Below are positions 9,141 through 18,445 of a stretch of DNA of 64,000 bases, piece by piece. The DNA is taken from contig CAJYRQ010000053.1 in assembly GCA_913777465.1 (NCBI GenBank), positions 1 through 64,000 on the forward strand. Reading direction: 5' to 3'. The DNA comes from an uncultured Chryseobacterium sp. (GTDB lineage Bacteria > Bacteroidota > Bacteroidia > Flavobacteriales > Weeksellaceae). How positions within the stretch are numbered: the stretch's first letter is position 1; the number at the start of each line of letters is the position of its first letter. The position numbers were made by a program, and so were the translations under genes. Below the pieces are notes generated by a model. That model ran no database searches. It was not told where the DNA came from and saw only the letters and a list, made by a program, of their open reading frames with translations.

Positions 9141-9686
9141 TTATAAAGCAGTTGCGGTATAAGTGACGGTCTGGGTGTACGTTCCGGCCGGTTTCCCTAA
9201 AATGTCGGAAGATGATGATTTTGCTGCCGGAATGGTATAGTCCAGGTTCAGGGTTAAAGCACTTCCAAGCGGGGCGTTGGATACCAGGGTCTGGTCCGTT
9301 GCCGATAAAACAACAGCGCTTTTTGTTCCGCCCATCGTTCCGGCAGATGTAGAAGGTTTGATGGTCAATACATTGACAGGAATTAAATTGGTCCCGTTCA
9401 TAAAGTTAGCACCTCCTGCTTTTACTTTTACATTGAAGTTTTTGGTTGAAGTCACTTTCAGAGAATTGGCTTTGGTCACCGTCTGATCCGAATTGTAGTC
9501 TGCGGCAGTAGCATAGTTGAAGTCAACCGTGTTCCCGATGGCCGTACTTCCCGCGTCGATGGAAATGACATCGTTCAGGGTAATGTTTACCGTTGTGGTG
9601 GCTGTCGTATTCTGGGCCCGGGCATTATTCGTTCCTAAGATGAAAGCTCCGATGGTTAAGGCTGCGATGGCGATTTGTTTTGTCAT
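9141..9686 (-). CDS. Pilin-like secreted subunit (second copy)
   Basis: This 181-residue protein has a signal peptide (cleavage near NNARAQ, residue ~25). The mature N-terminus has alternating hydrophobics (ATTTVNITLNDVISID), as expected of a donor strand. The rest is small beta-strand segments ending in GTYTQTVTYTATAL, a C-terminus like that of spore-coat-U/Csu-type pilins. It is a clear paralog of the upstream 180-residue gene along its whole length. It lies 82 bases before the chaperone gene and has its own -7 box (TAGATTTG). No cysteines are present, so the fold would lack the disulfide of classical pilins. Confidence 0.68.
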   Translation of the reverse strand: MTKQIAIAALTIGAFILGTNNARAQNTTATTTVNITLNDVISIDAGSTAIGNTVDFNYATAADYNSDQTVTKANSLKVTSTKNFNVKVKAGGANFMNGTNLIPVNVLTIKPSTSAGTMGGTKSAVVLSATDQTLVSNAPLGSALTLNLDYTIPAAKSSSSDILGKPAGTYTQTVTYTATAL

Positions 9687-9738
9687 TATAGTAGTATTTA
9701 TTTTTTATTCTTGATTAATTGTCCTCTTTTGAACATTA

Positions 9739-9746
9739 CAAATCTA
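9739..9746 (-). promoter_or_regulatory. Promoter -7 box for second pilin-like gene
   Basis: On the minus strand this reads TAGATTTG, an exact match to the Bacteroidota -7 consensus TAnnTTTG, 52 bases before the ATG at 9686. No well-spaced TTG was found upstream. It follows the terminator of the first subunit gene, so the rest of the locus can be transcribed separately. Confidence 0.55.
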
Positions 9747-9831
9747 CGGCGGCGGTAAAATTTTTTCTGTAGTGCAAAATGGAAGTTGATGTAGTAAAAT
9801 AACTACAGGCTAATACATTCAGTTTAAACAG

Positions 9832-9863
9832 AAAAACCCTCAACACTTAGAGAGTATTGAGGG
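9832..9863 (-). terminator. Intrinsic terminator after the first pilin-like gene
   Basis: Bases 9837-9863 form a hairpin (stem CCCTCAAyACT pairing with AGTATTGAGGG, one mismatch). On the minus strand the stem is followed directly by five T (9832-9836). It stands 27 bases beyond the stop of the 180-residue subunit gene and before the second subunit gene, so it can make the first subunit transcript separate or more abundant. Confidence 0.75.
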
Positions 9864-9889
9864 CTGTATAAAATTGCGGTTTGCTTTTA

Positions 9890-10432
9890 TTATAAAGCTG
9901 TTGCAGTATAGGTTACCGTTTGCGTGTAAGTTCCTTTAGGTTTTCCCAGAAGTACTTTTGATGCTTTTTCTGCCGGAATGGAATAGGCGATATTTAAAGA
10001 TTGTTTTGCCCCTGAACTTGCGTTGCTTACCAGGGCCTGATCGGTTGGAGATAAAGTTACCTCATTCAGGGTTCCCGTTAAACTTCCGCCCGGTACTGCT
10101 TTAACCTTCAGTATGTCTACCGGGATTACGTTGGCACCGCTTACAAAGTTGGCACCTTCGGATTTTACTTTTACATCGAAATTTTTGGAAGAGATAATGA
10201 CCAGGCTGTTCGGAACCGTCACATTTTTTGAAGAATTATAATCGGTTGTATTCGCATAATTAAAATCTACAGTACCTCCCGAAGCCACACTTCCCGCATC
10301 CATTGAAATAACATCGGCCAAAATAATATTGACGGAAGTACTGGCCTGCCCGGAATTCTGTGCTGAAACCTGATGGGTTCCTAAAGCAACCGCTCCCAGA
10401 AGTGATACAGCTATAAGTATTTGTTTATTCAT
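9890..10432 (-). CDS. Pilin-like secreted subunit (first copy, probable major subunit)
   Basis: This 180-residue protein has a signal peptide cleaved near residue 24 (QVSAQ). The mature protein starts with an alternating strand (ASTSVNIILADVISMD), then beta segments (VDFNYANTTDYNSS; NSLVIISSKNFDVKVKS) and ends GTYTQTVTYTATAL. It matches the next gene over the full length and the C-terminal domain of the tip-adhesin-like protein. It is the first gene of the locus, has its own promoter and is followed by an intrinsic terminator, which fits a highly expressed major subunit. Assembly into pili is an inference from gene order and family features. Confidence 0.68.
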   Translation of the reverse strand: MNKQILIAVSLLGAVALGTHQVSAQNSGQASTSVNIILADVISMDAGSVASGGTVDFNYANTTDYNSSKNVTVPNSLVIISSKNFDVKVKSEGANFVSGANVIPVDILKVKAVPGGSLTGTLNEVTLSPTDQALVSNASSGAKQSLNIAYSIPAEKASKVLLGKPKGTYTQTVTYTATAL

Positions 10433-10486
10433 GATTGGTATATTTAAGGTGTTAAAACGCTGTCATTCAAAATTAAGCATCTTTGA

Positions 10487-10494
10487 CAAATATA
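10487..10494 (-). promoter_or_regulatory. Promoter -7 box for the pilus-like locus
   Basis: On the minus strand this reads TATATTTG (TAnnTTTG consensus), 54 bases before the ATG at 10432. No clear TTG was found at the usual distance upstream, which may mean activator dependence. The remaining bases to 10875 hold no gene that I can see. Confidence 0.55.
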
Positions 10495-10875
10495 ATTAAA
10501 AATTGAATCAGAATGCATGCCTGAATTTTTATTTGTGCAAAATAAATGGTTATTTACTGATTAAACATTAAATATATCGGCAGAATATTAGGCTTTTAAC
10601 CGGTAACAAGGCGATATTATGAACTGAAGGATTAAGAAAGTTCAACTAAAATGTGTTAAGAAATTCCCGTGATCCGAAGCATGATTCCGCAGTCGAGCCC
10701 AAAAAACATAATTAATTCATGCATGTTTGGAGAATTTAGGGTTAAAATTCAATTTTAGCCACATCTTTCAGGTCCTAAACTTCCGGCTTTTTTGTTTTAA
10801 CACAAGAGAGGGTAATTCCACTTGTTTTCATCCACAATCACAAACGATTCGTTTTACAATTGAATTAATAATCCG

Positions 10876-10883
10876 TATCTTCG
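10876..10883 (+). promoter_or_regulatory. Promoter -7 box of prfA
   Basis: TATCTTCG, one base off TAnnTTTG, stands 19 bases before the prfA ATG. The variant ending TTCG also appears before the foldase gene at 48381-48388 (TATTTTCG), so it is probably a genuine variant in this genome. Confidence 0.45.
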
Positions 10884-10902
10884 CACCCACAAAATTTTCA
10901 TA

Positions 10903-11988
10903 ATGGCTAAATCATTAATTCCAAAATTAGAAGCTATAAAACAAAGATATAATGAGGTGGCCGACCTTATTATACAGCCTGATGTAATTTCAGACCAAAA
11001 AAGATATTCTTCTTTGAACAAAGAATATAGCGATTTGGGGAAAATTGTAAGAGTTTACGATCAATATAAAGGAGCTTTGGATACGATTGAAGAGTCCGAC
11101 GAAATCATTGCTGACGGATCAGACAAGGAGTTTGTGGAACTGGCTAAAATCGAGAAAAACGAAGCCCTGGAAAAAATTCCGGGACTGGAGGAAGAGTTGA
11201 AAGTACTGCTGATTCCGAAAGATCCTGCAGACGATAAAAACGTTATCGTGGAACTTCGTGCCGGGACCGGTGGCGATGAAGCCGCGATTTTTGTAGAAGA
11301 TATTTACCGGATGTATTCCATGTATTTCAAGACAAAAGGCTGGAGACATGAAGTAACGGATTCCAATGAAGCGGCAAAAGGCTACAAAGAACTTATCATG
11401 AAGGTAGAAGGCGAAGGCGTTTACGGAATCATGAAATTCGAGTCGGGGGTTCACCGGGTGCAGCGTGTTCCGGAAACCGAATCACAGGGCAGGGTTCATA
11501 CATCAGCCATTACGGTGGCGGTTTTGCCGGAAGCCGAAGAGGTGGATTTTGAACTGAACCCGGCGGATATCGAAATGCAGACTTCCAGATCGGGAGGAGC
11601 CGGAGGCCAGAACGTAAACAAGGTAGAAACCAAAGTTCAGCTGACGCACAAACCTTCCGGATTGGTAGTGGTTTGCCAGCAGGCGCGTTCTCAGCTGGCC
11701 AACCGGGAACTGGCCATGGAAATGCTGAGAACCAAATTGTACGATATCGAGCTTCAGAAAGTGCAGGGGGATATTGCCGCCCAGCGTAAATCGATGGTGT
11801 CTACGGGAGACCGTTCTGCCAAGATCAAGACCTACAACTATCCGCAGGGAAGGGTAACCGATCACAGGATCAACAAATCCATGTACAACCTGGATGCCTA
11901 TATGAACGGCGATATCTCTGAAATGATCGATGCCGTAATCATGGCGGAAAACGCTGAAAAAATGAAAGGCGAAGAAGAAAATTTATAA
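10903..11988 (+). CDS. prfA: Peptide chain release factor 1
   Basis: This is a 361-residue class I release factor. It recognises UAA and UAG and triggers hydrolysis of the peptidyl-tRNA ester on the ribosome. The catalytic GGQ is at 234-236 inside [14 protein letters not shown]. The codon-reading PxT motif is PET at 190-192, in [15 protein letters not shown]. The conserved stretch [14 protein letters not shown] (118-130) is also present. Length is normal for the family. It is transcribed alone, with a promoter just upstream and a strong terminator after it. It is distinct from the PrfH-type factor at 26172. Confidence 0.97.
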   Translation: MAKSLIPKLEAIKQRYNEVADLIIQPDVISDQKRYSSLNKEYSDLGKIVRVYDQYKGALDTIEESDEIIADGSDKEFVELAKIEKNEALEKIPGLEEELKVLLIPKDPADDKNVIVELRAGTGGDEAAIFVEDIYRMYSMYFKTKGWRHEVTDSNEAAKGYKELIMKVEGEGVYGIMKFESGVHRVQRVPETESQGRVHTSAITVAVLPEAEEVDFELNPADIEMQTSRSGGAGGQNVNKVETKVQLTHKPSGLVVVCQQARSQLANRELAMEMLRTKLYDIELQKVQGDIAAQRKSMVSTGDRSAKIKTYNYPQGRVTDHRINKSMYNLDAYMNGDISEMIDAVIMAENAEKMKGEEENL

Positions 11989-12013
11989 AATATTTATCAT
12001 AAAATCTTTAGAA

Positions 12014-12040
12014 AGTCTCCGGAATCCGGGGACTTTTTTT
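12014..12040 (+). terminator. Intrinsic terminator of prfA
   Basis: Stem AGTCTCCGG pairs with CCGGGGACT (loop AAT, one G-T wobble) and is followed by seven T. It lies 26 bases after the prfA stop. Confidence 0.85.
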
Positions 12041-12275
12041 AATGATAACAGGATAAAAACAAAGATTTTTCACAAGGTACCACAAAGTAAATATAAATTT
12101 TTCAATGATAAGTCGTTTTAAATGTGTCCTTTAATTAGAGATCGGAATTTTAAATTATATTTTCGTAAAGTTTACGGTAAATATAGAATAGTATTAAAAA
12201 TAATAGGTACATTTATAAAACGCTTCAGGATGATCCGGAGCCGGGGAATAAATAATACGTTAATTAAAATAATAT

Positions 12276-12941
12276 ATGAAAAATCTTAAAGCTGCCTTTC
12301 TGGTAGTGGTTCTGTGTGTTACGCAAAACTTACGATCACAAAATATCTTGCCTCCTCAAAAAGTATTCAGCCTCTATTTTGATTCCTTTGTAAAATACGA
12401 TGACGATTCCTTGAAAGAGCTTAACAGCTATCTGATTAATTTTTTAGGTAAAGAAAATACCCATAAGATGAGCCTTCAGGAGTCCTACGATCAGAAAGTA
12501 GAAAGCTTCACCCAGATTTTCCTTTCCAATCTGTCTGCTGAGGTTTCCTCGGCCTGTAAAAACGAAGCCCGCGAATACTTTAAAGTGCTGATCGGGAATT
12601 TCAAAAATGCCACCTGCAGCATCAGGGAGATTAAAACGGTATCCGATGAGCAGGTAAAGGGACAGGAATTTTCGCAGGTAGATTACGAAGTAACTTTTAA
12701 AGTTCCGTCTCTGCCATCACATATCAATATGGGTGACCTTAAGAAAATAGGGCCCGGAGAAATGAAAAAGCACCTCATCGATATGACCAACAATCTTAAA
12801 AAAGCTGACAAGATCGTATCCACCCACCAGAAATTCAACCTGTACCAGGTAAAATACGGAACCGATACCTATTACTGGAACGGTGGCCCGCAGGAAATGG
12901 CCTGGAAGCTGAATGATTTTTATTTTAAAAATATCAATTAA
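12276..12941 (+). CDS. Hypothetical secreted protein
   Basis: This 221-residue protein begins with a clear signal peptide (KAAFLVVVLCVTQNLRSQ, cleavage near residue 21). The mature part is helical and charged and ends in a segment with YGTDTYYWNGGPQEMAWKL. The family is not recognised. It is followed by the remains of another small secreted-protein gene. The 287 bases between prfA and this gene hold the prfA terminator and otherwise A+T-rich sequence. Confidence 0.65.
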   Translation: MKNLKAAFLVVVLCVTQNLRSQNILPPQKVFSLYFDSFVKYDDDSLKELNSYLINFLGKENTHKMSLQESYDQKVESFTQIFLSNLSAEVSSACKNEAREYFKVLIGNFKNATCSIREIKTVSDEQVKGQEFSQVDYEVTFKVPSLPSHINMGDLKKIGPGEMKKHLIDMTNNLKKADKIVSTHQKFNLYQVKYGTDTYYWNGGPQEMAWKLNDFYFKNIN

Positions 12942-12972
12942 ATATTGATTTTATATTAATGGTAATCCATGA

Positions 12973-13467
12973 ATGTCAATAAAACAATACTCCGTTTTTT
13001 TTCTTCTGCTCTTTGTAGTACTGAATGTAAAACGGATATGCTCAGGATAAGGAATTCGACATCACAGGAAATTGGAATTCCAGTGATTTTTGGAATAATA
13101 CTAGTGAAACGACTTTTACCGGAGACGGATATGTTTCAATGACGTTGAACGGCGAAAAAATCGATGGGAAAGATTTCATCATTCATGGCGGACCATACCA
13201 TGGAGAAAAAGGTGAAATGAAATAGGTGTTGAATGCGAAAACAAATCCGATACAGATTGATATCATCGTCTCCAAAATCATGTTGAAAAAGGGAGAGTTC
13301 TGGGCATTATAACTCCGGTTGATCATAGTAAAATACTGATGTTGCTTAATTTTGACGGGAAAAGGCCTCAAGAAATCAACGACGGAAATTTTGAACAGAT
13401 TCTGACTTTATCCAAAACGGATCAGCCTGTTTTTTCTAAAATCACTGAACGATCCTTCACTGATTGA
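12973..13467 (+). pseudogene. Decayed gene for a small secreted protein
   Basis: Three frames join into one plausible protein. The ATG at 12973 opens a signal peptide (SIKQYSVFFLLLFVVLNV) that stops at a TAA. A shift near 13031 (AAAA run) restores GYAQDKEFDITGNWNSSDFW and continues to an in-frame TAG at 13223-13225. The same frame then runs on to the AAAAAGGG run near 13290. A second shift there restores GRVLGIITPVDHSKILMLL and a normal TGA at 13465-13467. Coding character is continuous across all three lesions. Two frameshifts in homopolymers could be sequencing errors, but together with the TAG a true pseudogene is more likely. Intact, it would encode about 160 residues of unknown function. 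Confidence 0.75.
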
Positions 13468-13542
13468 CTTCTTACAAAGCCGTCGGTTCCGATGGCTTTT
13501 TTTATTAAAAGAGAATTCTTATTTTTGAACAAATAGCTTAAT

Positions 13543-15648
13543 ATGAAATTCAGACCCATTCTGTTAACTGCCGGCGTTTTGTTTTCGGCGACATTTTATT
13601 CTCAAAAAATGACTTATCCAAAAGCAATAAAAGGAAATCAGACCGATACCTACTTTGGGACTGCAGTTGCAGATCCTTTCAGAGACCTGGAAAACGATTC
13701 CGAAGCCACCCGCAGATGGGTAGATGAGGAAGTAAAGCACAGCCAGGAGTACCTGGCCAAAATACCCTTCAGGGATAAAATCCGTAACCAGCTGAGAGAC
13801 ATCTGGAACTACGAAAAAATTTCAGCCCCGTTTAAAGAAGGAGATTATACCTATTATTATAAAAACGACGGTCTTCAGGCCCAGTCGGTTTTATACAGAA
13901 CCAACAATAAAACCCAACAAACCGAAGTCTTCCTGGATCCGAATAAATTCTCTGAGAAAGGAACCACTTCACTTTCCCAGTTGTCATTCAACAAAAAAGG
14001 AAACTTAGCGGCTTATTCCATTTCGGAAGGCGGCAGCGACTGGAACAAGATCATTATCATTGATGCCGTTACCAAAAAACAGATCGATGAAACCCTGACC
14101 GATGTTAAATTCAGCGGAATTTCATGGCAGGGCGATGAAGGGTTTTACTATTCAAGCTACGATAAGCCGAAAGAAGGGACCGTACTTTCCGGAATGACCG
14201 ATAAGCACAAGGTATACTTTCACAAACTGGGAACAAAACAATCGTCGGACAAACTGATCTTCGGTGGCGATAAAACCCCGAGAAGATATCTTGGAGCAGG
14301 CGTTTCCGAAGATCAAAGGTATCTGATCATTTCTGCGGCCAATGCTACCAATGGAAACGAGCTGTACATTAAAGACCTGAAAAACGGCGGTGATTTCATC
14401 CAGATTAATAAAGGTTTCGACATCAATGCGAGTATTGTGGATACCGATGGCGACAACCTGTATATTTTTACGGATAAGGATGCCCCGAACATGCGATTGG
14501 TAAAAACCAACATTAAAAATCCGGCTCCCGAAACATGGAAAGATGTCATTCCACAAACGGATAATGTACTAGGGATCACCACCGGCGGCGGCTATTTCTT
14601 TGCCACTTATATGGTGGATGCCATCGATCAGGTAAAGCAGTACGATAAAAACGGGAAACTGGTAAGAGAGATTTCGCTTCCGGGAAAAGGAAACGTTTCC
14701 GGATTCGGCGGAAAGGAAAAAGAAAAGGACCTTTATTTCTCGTTCAGCAATTACATTACACCGGGAACTACCTATAAATTCAATGCAGATACCGGGAAAT
14801 CCGAAGTCTATCAGAAACCGAAAGTAAAATTCAATCCGGAAGATTATGTTTCCGAGCAGGTATTCTACACCTCAAAAGACGGAACCAAGATCCCGATGAT
14901 GATTAATTATAAAAAAGGAACGAAGCTCGACGGTAAAAATCCGACTATTCTTTATTCTTACGGAGGATTCAACATCAGCCTCCAGCCGGCGTTCTCCGTC
15001 GTTAATGCCATCTGGATGGAAAACGGAGGAATCTATGCGGTTCCGAATATCCGCGGCGGCGGGGAATACGGTAAAAAATGGCACGATGCCGGAACGAGGC
15101 AGCAGAAGAAAAACGTATTCAACGACTTTATTGCAGCCGGGGAATATTTACAGGCTAAAGGTTACACTTCCAAAGAATACATGGCCCTTTCCGGAAGATC
15201 AAACGGCGGATTGCTGGTCGGTGCTACCATGACCATGCGTCCTGACCTGGCGAGAGTGGCCTTCCCGGGAGTAGGTGTTTTGGATATGTTGAGGTACAAT
15301 AAATTTACTGCCGGTGCAGGCTGGTCGTATGATTATGGAACCGCCGAGGACAGCAAGGAAATGTTTGAATACTTAAAGTCATACTCTCCGGTACACAATG
15401 TGAAAGCAGGAACCTGCTATCCGTCCACCATGATCATCACCAGCGATCACGACGACCGTGTTGTACCGGCGCACTCCTTTAAGTTTGGGGCGGAACTCCA
15501 GGAAAAGCAGGCCTGCAACCATCCGATCCTCCTGAGAATCGAAAAAAATGCAGGCCACGGCGCCGGAAGATCCACCGAGCAGGTGATTGGGGAAAATGCC
15601 GATCTGCTTTCTTTCGCTTTATATGAAATGGGGATTAGAAAGTTATGA
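13543..15648 (+). CDS. Prolyl oligopeptidase family serine peptidase (S9A)
   Basis: This 701-residue exported peptidase has a signal peptide (cleavage near residue 20, TFYSQ). Residues ~25-410 form the beta-propeller gate; ~430-701 form the alpha/beta-hydrolase domain. The catalytic triad is visible: S553 in SGRSNGG, D638 in DHDDRVVP and H672 in NAGHGAG, almost the same numbering as the porcine enzyme. It should cleave after proline in short peptides, in the periplasm. The gene is monocistronic, closed by a strong terminator. Confidence 0.95.
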   Translation: MKFRPILLTAGVLFSATFYSQKMTYPKAIKGNQTDTYFGTAVADPFRDLENDSEATRRWVDEEVKHSQEYLAKIPFRDKIRNQLRDIWNYEKISAPFKEGDYTYYYKNDGLQAQSVLYRTNNKTQQTEVFLDPNKFSEKGTTSLSQLSFNKKGNLAAYSISEGGSDWNKIIIIDAVTKKQIDETLTDVKFSGISWQGDEGFYYSSYDKPKEGTVLSGMTDKHKVYFHKLGTKQSSDKLIFGGDKTPRRYLGAGVSEDQRYLIISAANATNGNELYIKDLKNGGDFIQINKGFDINASIVDTDGDNLYIFTDKDAPNMRLVKTNIKNPAPETWKDVIPQTDNVLGITTGGGYFFATYMVDAIDQVKQYDKNGKLVREISLPGKGNVSGFGGKEKEKDLYFSFSNYITPGTTYKFNADTGKSEVYQKPKVKFNPEDYVSEQVFYTSKDGTKIPMMINYKKGTKLDGKNPTILYSYGGFNISLQPAFSVVNAIWMENGGIYAVPNIRGGGEYGKKWHDAGTRQQKKNVFNDFIAAGEYLQAKGYTSKEYMALSGRSNGGLLVGATMTMRPDLARVAFPGVGVLDMLRYNKFTAGAGWSYDYGTAEDSKEMFEYLKSYSPVHNVKAGTCYPSTMIITSDHDDRVVPAHSFKFGAELQEKQACNHPILLRIEKNAGHGAGRSTEQVIGENADLLSFALYEMGIRKL

Positions 15649-15686
15649 AAATTAGCTTTTTTATGTCCTTAGAATATCATATTAAT

Positions 15687-15722
15687 AAAAGCGAAGTTGC
15701 AATTTTGCAACTTCGCTTTTTT
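15687..15722 (+). terminator. Intrinsic terminator of the prolyl oligopeptidase gene
   Basis: Twelve-base perfect stem GCGAAGTTGCAA / TTGCAACTTCGC with a two-base loop, followed by six T. A run of A on the left arm lets it work in both directions. Confidence 0.9.
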
Positions 15723-15901
15723 GAGTATAATATAATTGAACTTTAGACCATCTGATTTTTTGTACTTACATTCTCTACTTATAAAAGGAATAAAAAATTA
15801 TTCTCAGATATAAAATAATACGTCAAGTTTTGGCGTATGCATGATATAGCTTTGCTTTTAGAAACATTTCAACAAATATTAATCACTAAAAAGCATAGCC
15901 C

Positions 15902-18445
15902 ATGGAAGAATTTGATGATGAGTTTGGAGATTTATCCGGATATAAGATACTTAGCTTCGATGAAACAAGTTCGATCTTTAAAGAAAATAAAAAATTATCA
16001 CAAGCAATACCAAATAGCTCATTCGAAGAAATATCCTTCGAGAAAAAATTTGGTATAGAAAATAAATGCAATGAAGAGAGATTAGGAATGTTTTATCATG
16101 GACAGATGAGAATAGATGAACTTATTTCAGATTTGCATAAAAATAATAATAACGGAAAATTCTTTTTTAATTTTGGAAACTACGCAGTGAATTACGGCTT
16201 TGGTTTAAACAAAGAAAATCCTGCCATGATAAAAAAAATGATGGAGGCATCATATAATGATATCTCCAGAAGTACACCTTATCAATATTATCAGAATCAG
16301 CATCGCAAAGATTCTCAAGCAGATATTTATCTTAATATGATGGCCTGTCATGTAGATGTTTTACAGCCGGGTTATATTTTTGATTTGGATTTAGTTTCGC
16401 AAACTATAGAATTTAGAATACAATACGTATACAGTAATTATGTAAACTTTCGAAACTTTGATAATACAACATTAAATAAAAGGAATTATGAGTTAAACAA
16501 TAAGTATAACGCTATCGTTGTAAAATCCAAAAATGCTTTGGACTTTGTAATGTTAGCAGATCCGAATGATGAGGATTATCTCAAAGAAAGAATTATTAAT
16601 CTTTTTGCTCAAGAAACTTTAAAAGCAACAAGCCAGAAAGAAATTAAGTTTCTTTATGAAAATATGCCTGATTTCGTAACTTCAAAATTACTGGAAAAAT
16701 TAGGTGCAAGTAATAAAAATACCTCTGAGGAAGAGCATGAAGATCTTGTTTGGAATCATTTAGAAATACTTTCTACAGGTATGGAAAACCAGGATCTTTT
16801 TAGCTGGAATATTGATTTTAGTGGTGCTATGCTTAATCTCCTTAAAGTTTTTGGGAATAGTAAGTTTTTATTCGAAAAGTTCAAAGGGAACCAGACATTT
16901 GTAAAAAGAATATTTAAAAATTTAGAGGGAGAATCTATAATAAATGGAGAAAAATCCTCAAACAGAATAGCTTTTGCGAGCTTTATTTCTATACTTTGTC
17001 TTCATAACGGTATGGCTGGTTTAAGAAAAATAGACAAAGGATTTTCTTTCGGAAAATACAACGGTGTAAATTCTGACGATAATTTGCCCAGAGAAGAGAA
17101 AGGAAATGAATTTTTTCTGCAAAAAGAAAAAGAAGCTCCCATAATTGATTTTCTACCCATGGAATCTTTTAATGAAATTATTCCTGATGATGATACGGGT
17201 GCCTATTATCATCCTATGGATATGGTTTTGTTGGTTGATGCAGACTCTAAAGAAAAATATCCTGATATTGCCGCAGCTATTCTGATTAAGGCAATTGCGG
17301 ATGCCCACGAAGAGCAGGAAAGGGAAAAAATAAAAAGAATTGGTTTTGATATCTTAGGAATTGTGTTGGGTGCTGTTGCATTGGCAACCTCGGGAAATCC
17401 CATCATTATTGCAGCAGCTGTTTCAGATGTTGTAGTAAATACGGCAGATACCATAGTACAAGGTTTTGATAAAGACATTGTATCATTAACAGGAGGGGCG
17501 GAATTTCTCCAAGACTGGAACACTGTTTATTATTCTGCTAATCTTGCATCTGCAGCAATTGCCCTTCCTGAAATTTTTGCCAGTGGAATGAAGTTGATAC
17601 AGCTTGCAAGAACTACCGGAAAAACTAAAGCTATCAACTTTATAAAAGCCTGTATTGTAAAGATTATTTTAGAAAAAAATATTATTACTTTTACAGGGAA
17701 TACACTGAAAGAGGGAAAAGCTTATATAAGGGTACTGGATGCGGCAGAAGCAATAAAAGCAACAGCATTTTTCTTTAACGATACTAATCTTCTGCGTTTG
17801 TATGAAAAAGGGGTTGTCATAGTTGAAGTAACTGAAAATGGAAAAAAAGAATTTGCATTTATTTACAAAAATGAAGTTATTTTACAGGGAGTAGCTACGG
17901 ATAAAAATTATAAACATATTATTTATACTTTGTCCAGAGACTTGTATCATCCATTTAAAATGATTGAAAGACTTGAAGAATTAAGAGTTGCTGCCTTCTG
18001 TAAAAGGATGCCAAAGATTACTAATAAATTTCCAACAGAAGAACTGCCTCGAGAAGGTTTTTTCATTAGATATTCGATAGATTCTAATGGAGTTTTTAGA
18101 CAAGAGAATGGGAATGTTTTTCCTTCACTTGAATTTGATTTTGTAATAACAAAATCTGGTGAATTAAAAATAGGAAGTAAACATCATTTCTTGGGTAACA
18201 GAGAGAACGTTTTAGCTGCAGGAGGTATTCGTTTTAAAAATGGTAGAATTGTAGAATTTGATAATATGTCTGGACATTATACGCCAACGGCAGAAGAAGC
18301 AAAAAGATTGGGAGAGATATTAAAAGGACTTGAAATTTATGTTAAAAGAGCACGAAATGAAATTACACCGTTAGGATTAAATAGTAATGGTGAGGTAATA
18401 AGAACAGGAAAAGATATCATAATATATATACAAAATATAAAATAA
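15902..18445 (+). CDS. Polymorphic-toxin-like protein with C-terminal SGHY domain
   Basis: This 847-residue protein has no signal peptide. Residues 1-470 are an unrecognised N-terminal region. Residues ~478-515 are strongly hydrophobic (ILGIVLGAVALATSG, then PIIIAAAVSDVVV), resembling the pre-toxin segment of polymorphic toxins. The C-terminal ~140 residues carry ITKSGELKIGSKHHF, then AAGGIRFKNGRIVEFDN and S790-G-H-Y793. I recall this H-to-SGHY pattern from the C-termini of several Rhs-like and other toxin-like proteins, but its activity is not known to me. The downstream gene starts on its last base. The pair is much more A+T-rich than its neighbours and looks horizontally acquired. A TAGCTTTG box at 15847-15854 may be its promoter. 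Confidence 0.6.
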   Translation: MEEFDDEFGDLSGYKILSFDETSSIFKENKKLSQAIPNSSFEEISFEKKFGIENKCNEERLGMFYHGQMRIDELISDLHKNNNNGKFFFNFGNYAVNYGFGLNKENPAMIKKMMEASYNDISRSTPYQYYQNQHRKDSQADIYLNMMACHVDVLQPGYIFDLDLVSQTIEFRIQYVYSNYVNFRNFDNTTLNKRNYELNNKYNAIVVKSKNALDFVMLADPNDEDYLKERIINLFAQETLKATSQKEIKFLYENMPDFVTSKLLEKLGASNKNTSEEEHEDLVWNHLEILSTGMENQDLFSWNIDFSGAMLNLLKVFGNSKFLFEKFKGNQTFVKRIFKNLEGESIINGEKSSNRIAFASFISILCLHNGMAGLRKIDKGFSFGKYNGVNSDDNLPREEKGNEFFLQKEKEAPIIDFLPMESFNEIIPDDDTGAYYHPMDMVLLVDADSKEKYPDIAAAILIKAIADAHEEQEREKIKRIGFDILGIVLGAVALATSGNPIIIAAAVSDVVVNTADTIVQGFDKDIVSLTGGAEFLQDWNTVYYSANLASAAIALPEIFASGMKLIQLARTTGKTKAINFIKACIVKIILEKNIITFTGNTLKEGKAYIRVLDAAEAIKATAFFFNDTNLLRLYEKGVVIVEVTENGKKEFAFIYKNEVILQGVATDKNYKHIIYTLSRDLYHPFKMIERLEELRVAAFCKRMPKITNKFPTEELPREGFFIRYSIDSNGVFRQENGNVFPSLEFDFVITKSGELKIGSKHHFLGNRENVLAAGGIRFKNGRIVEFDNMSGHYTPTAEEAKRLGEILKGLEIYVKRARNEITPLGLNSNGEVIRTGKDIIIYIQNIK

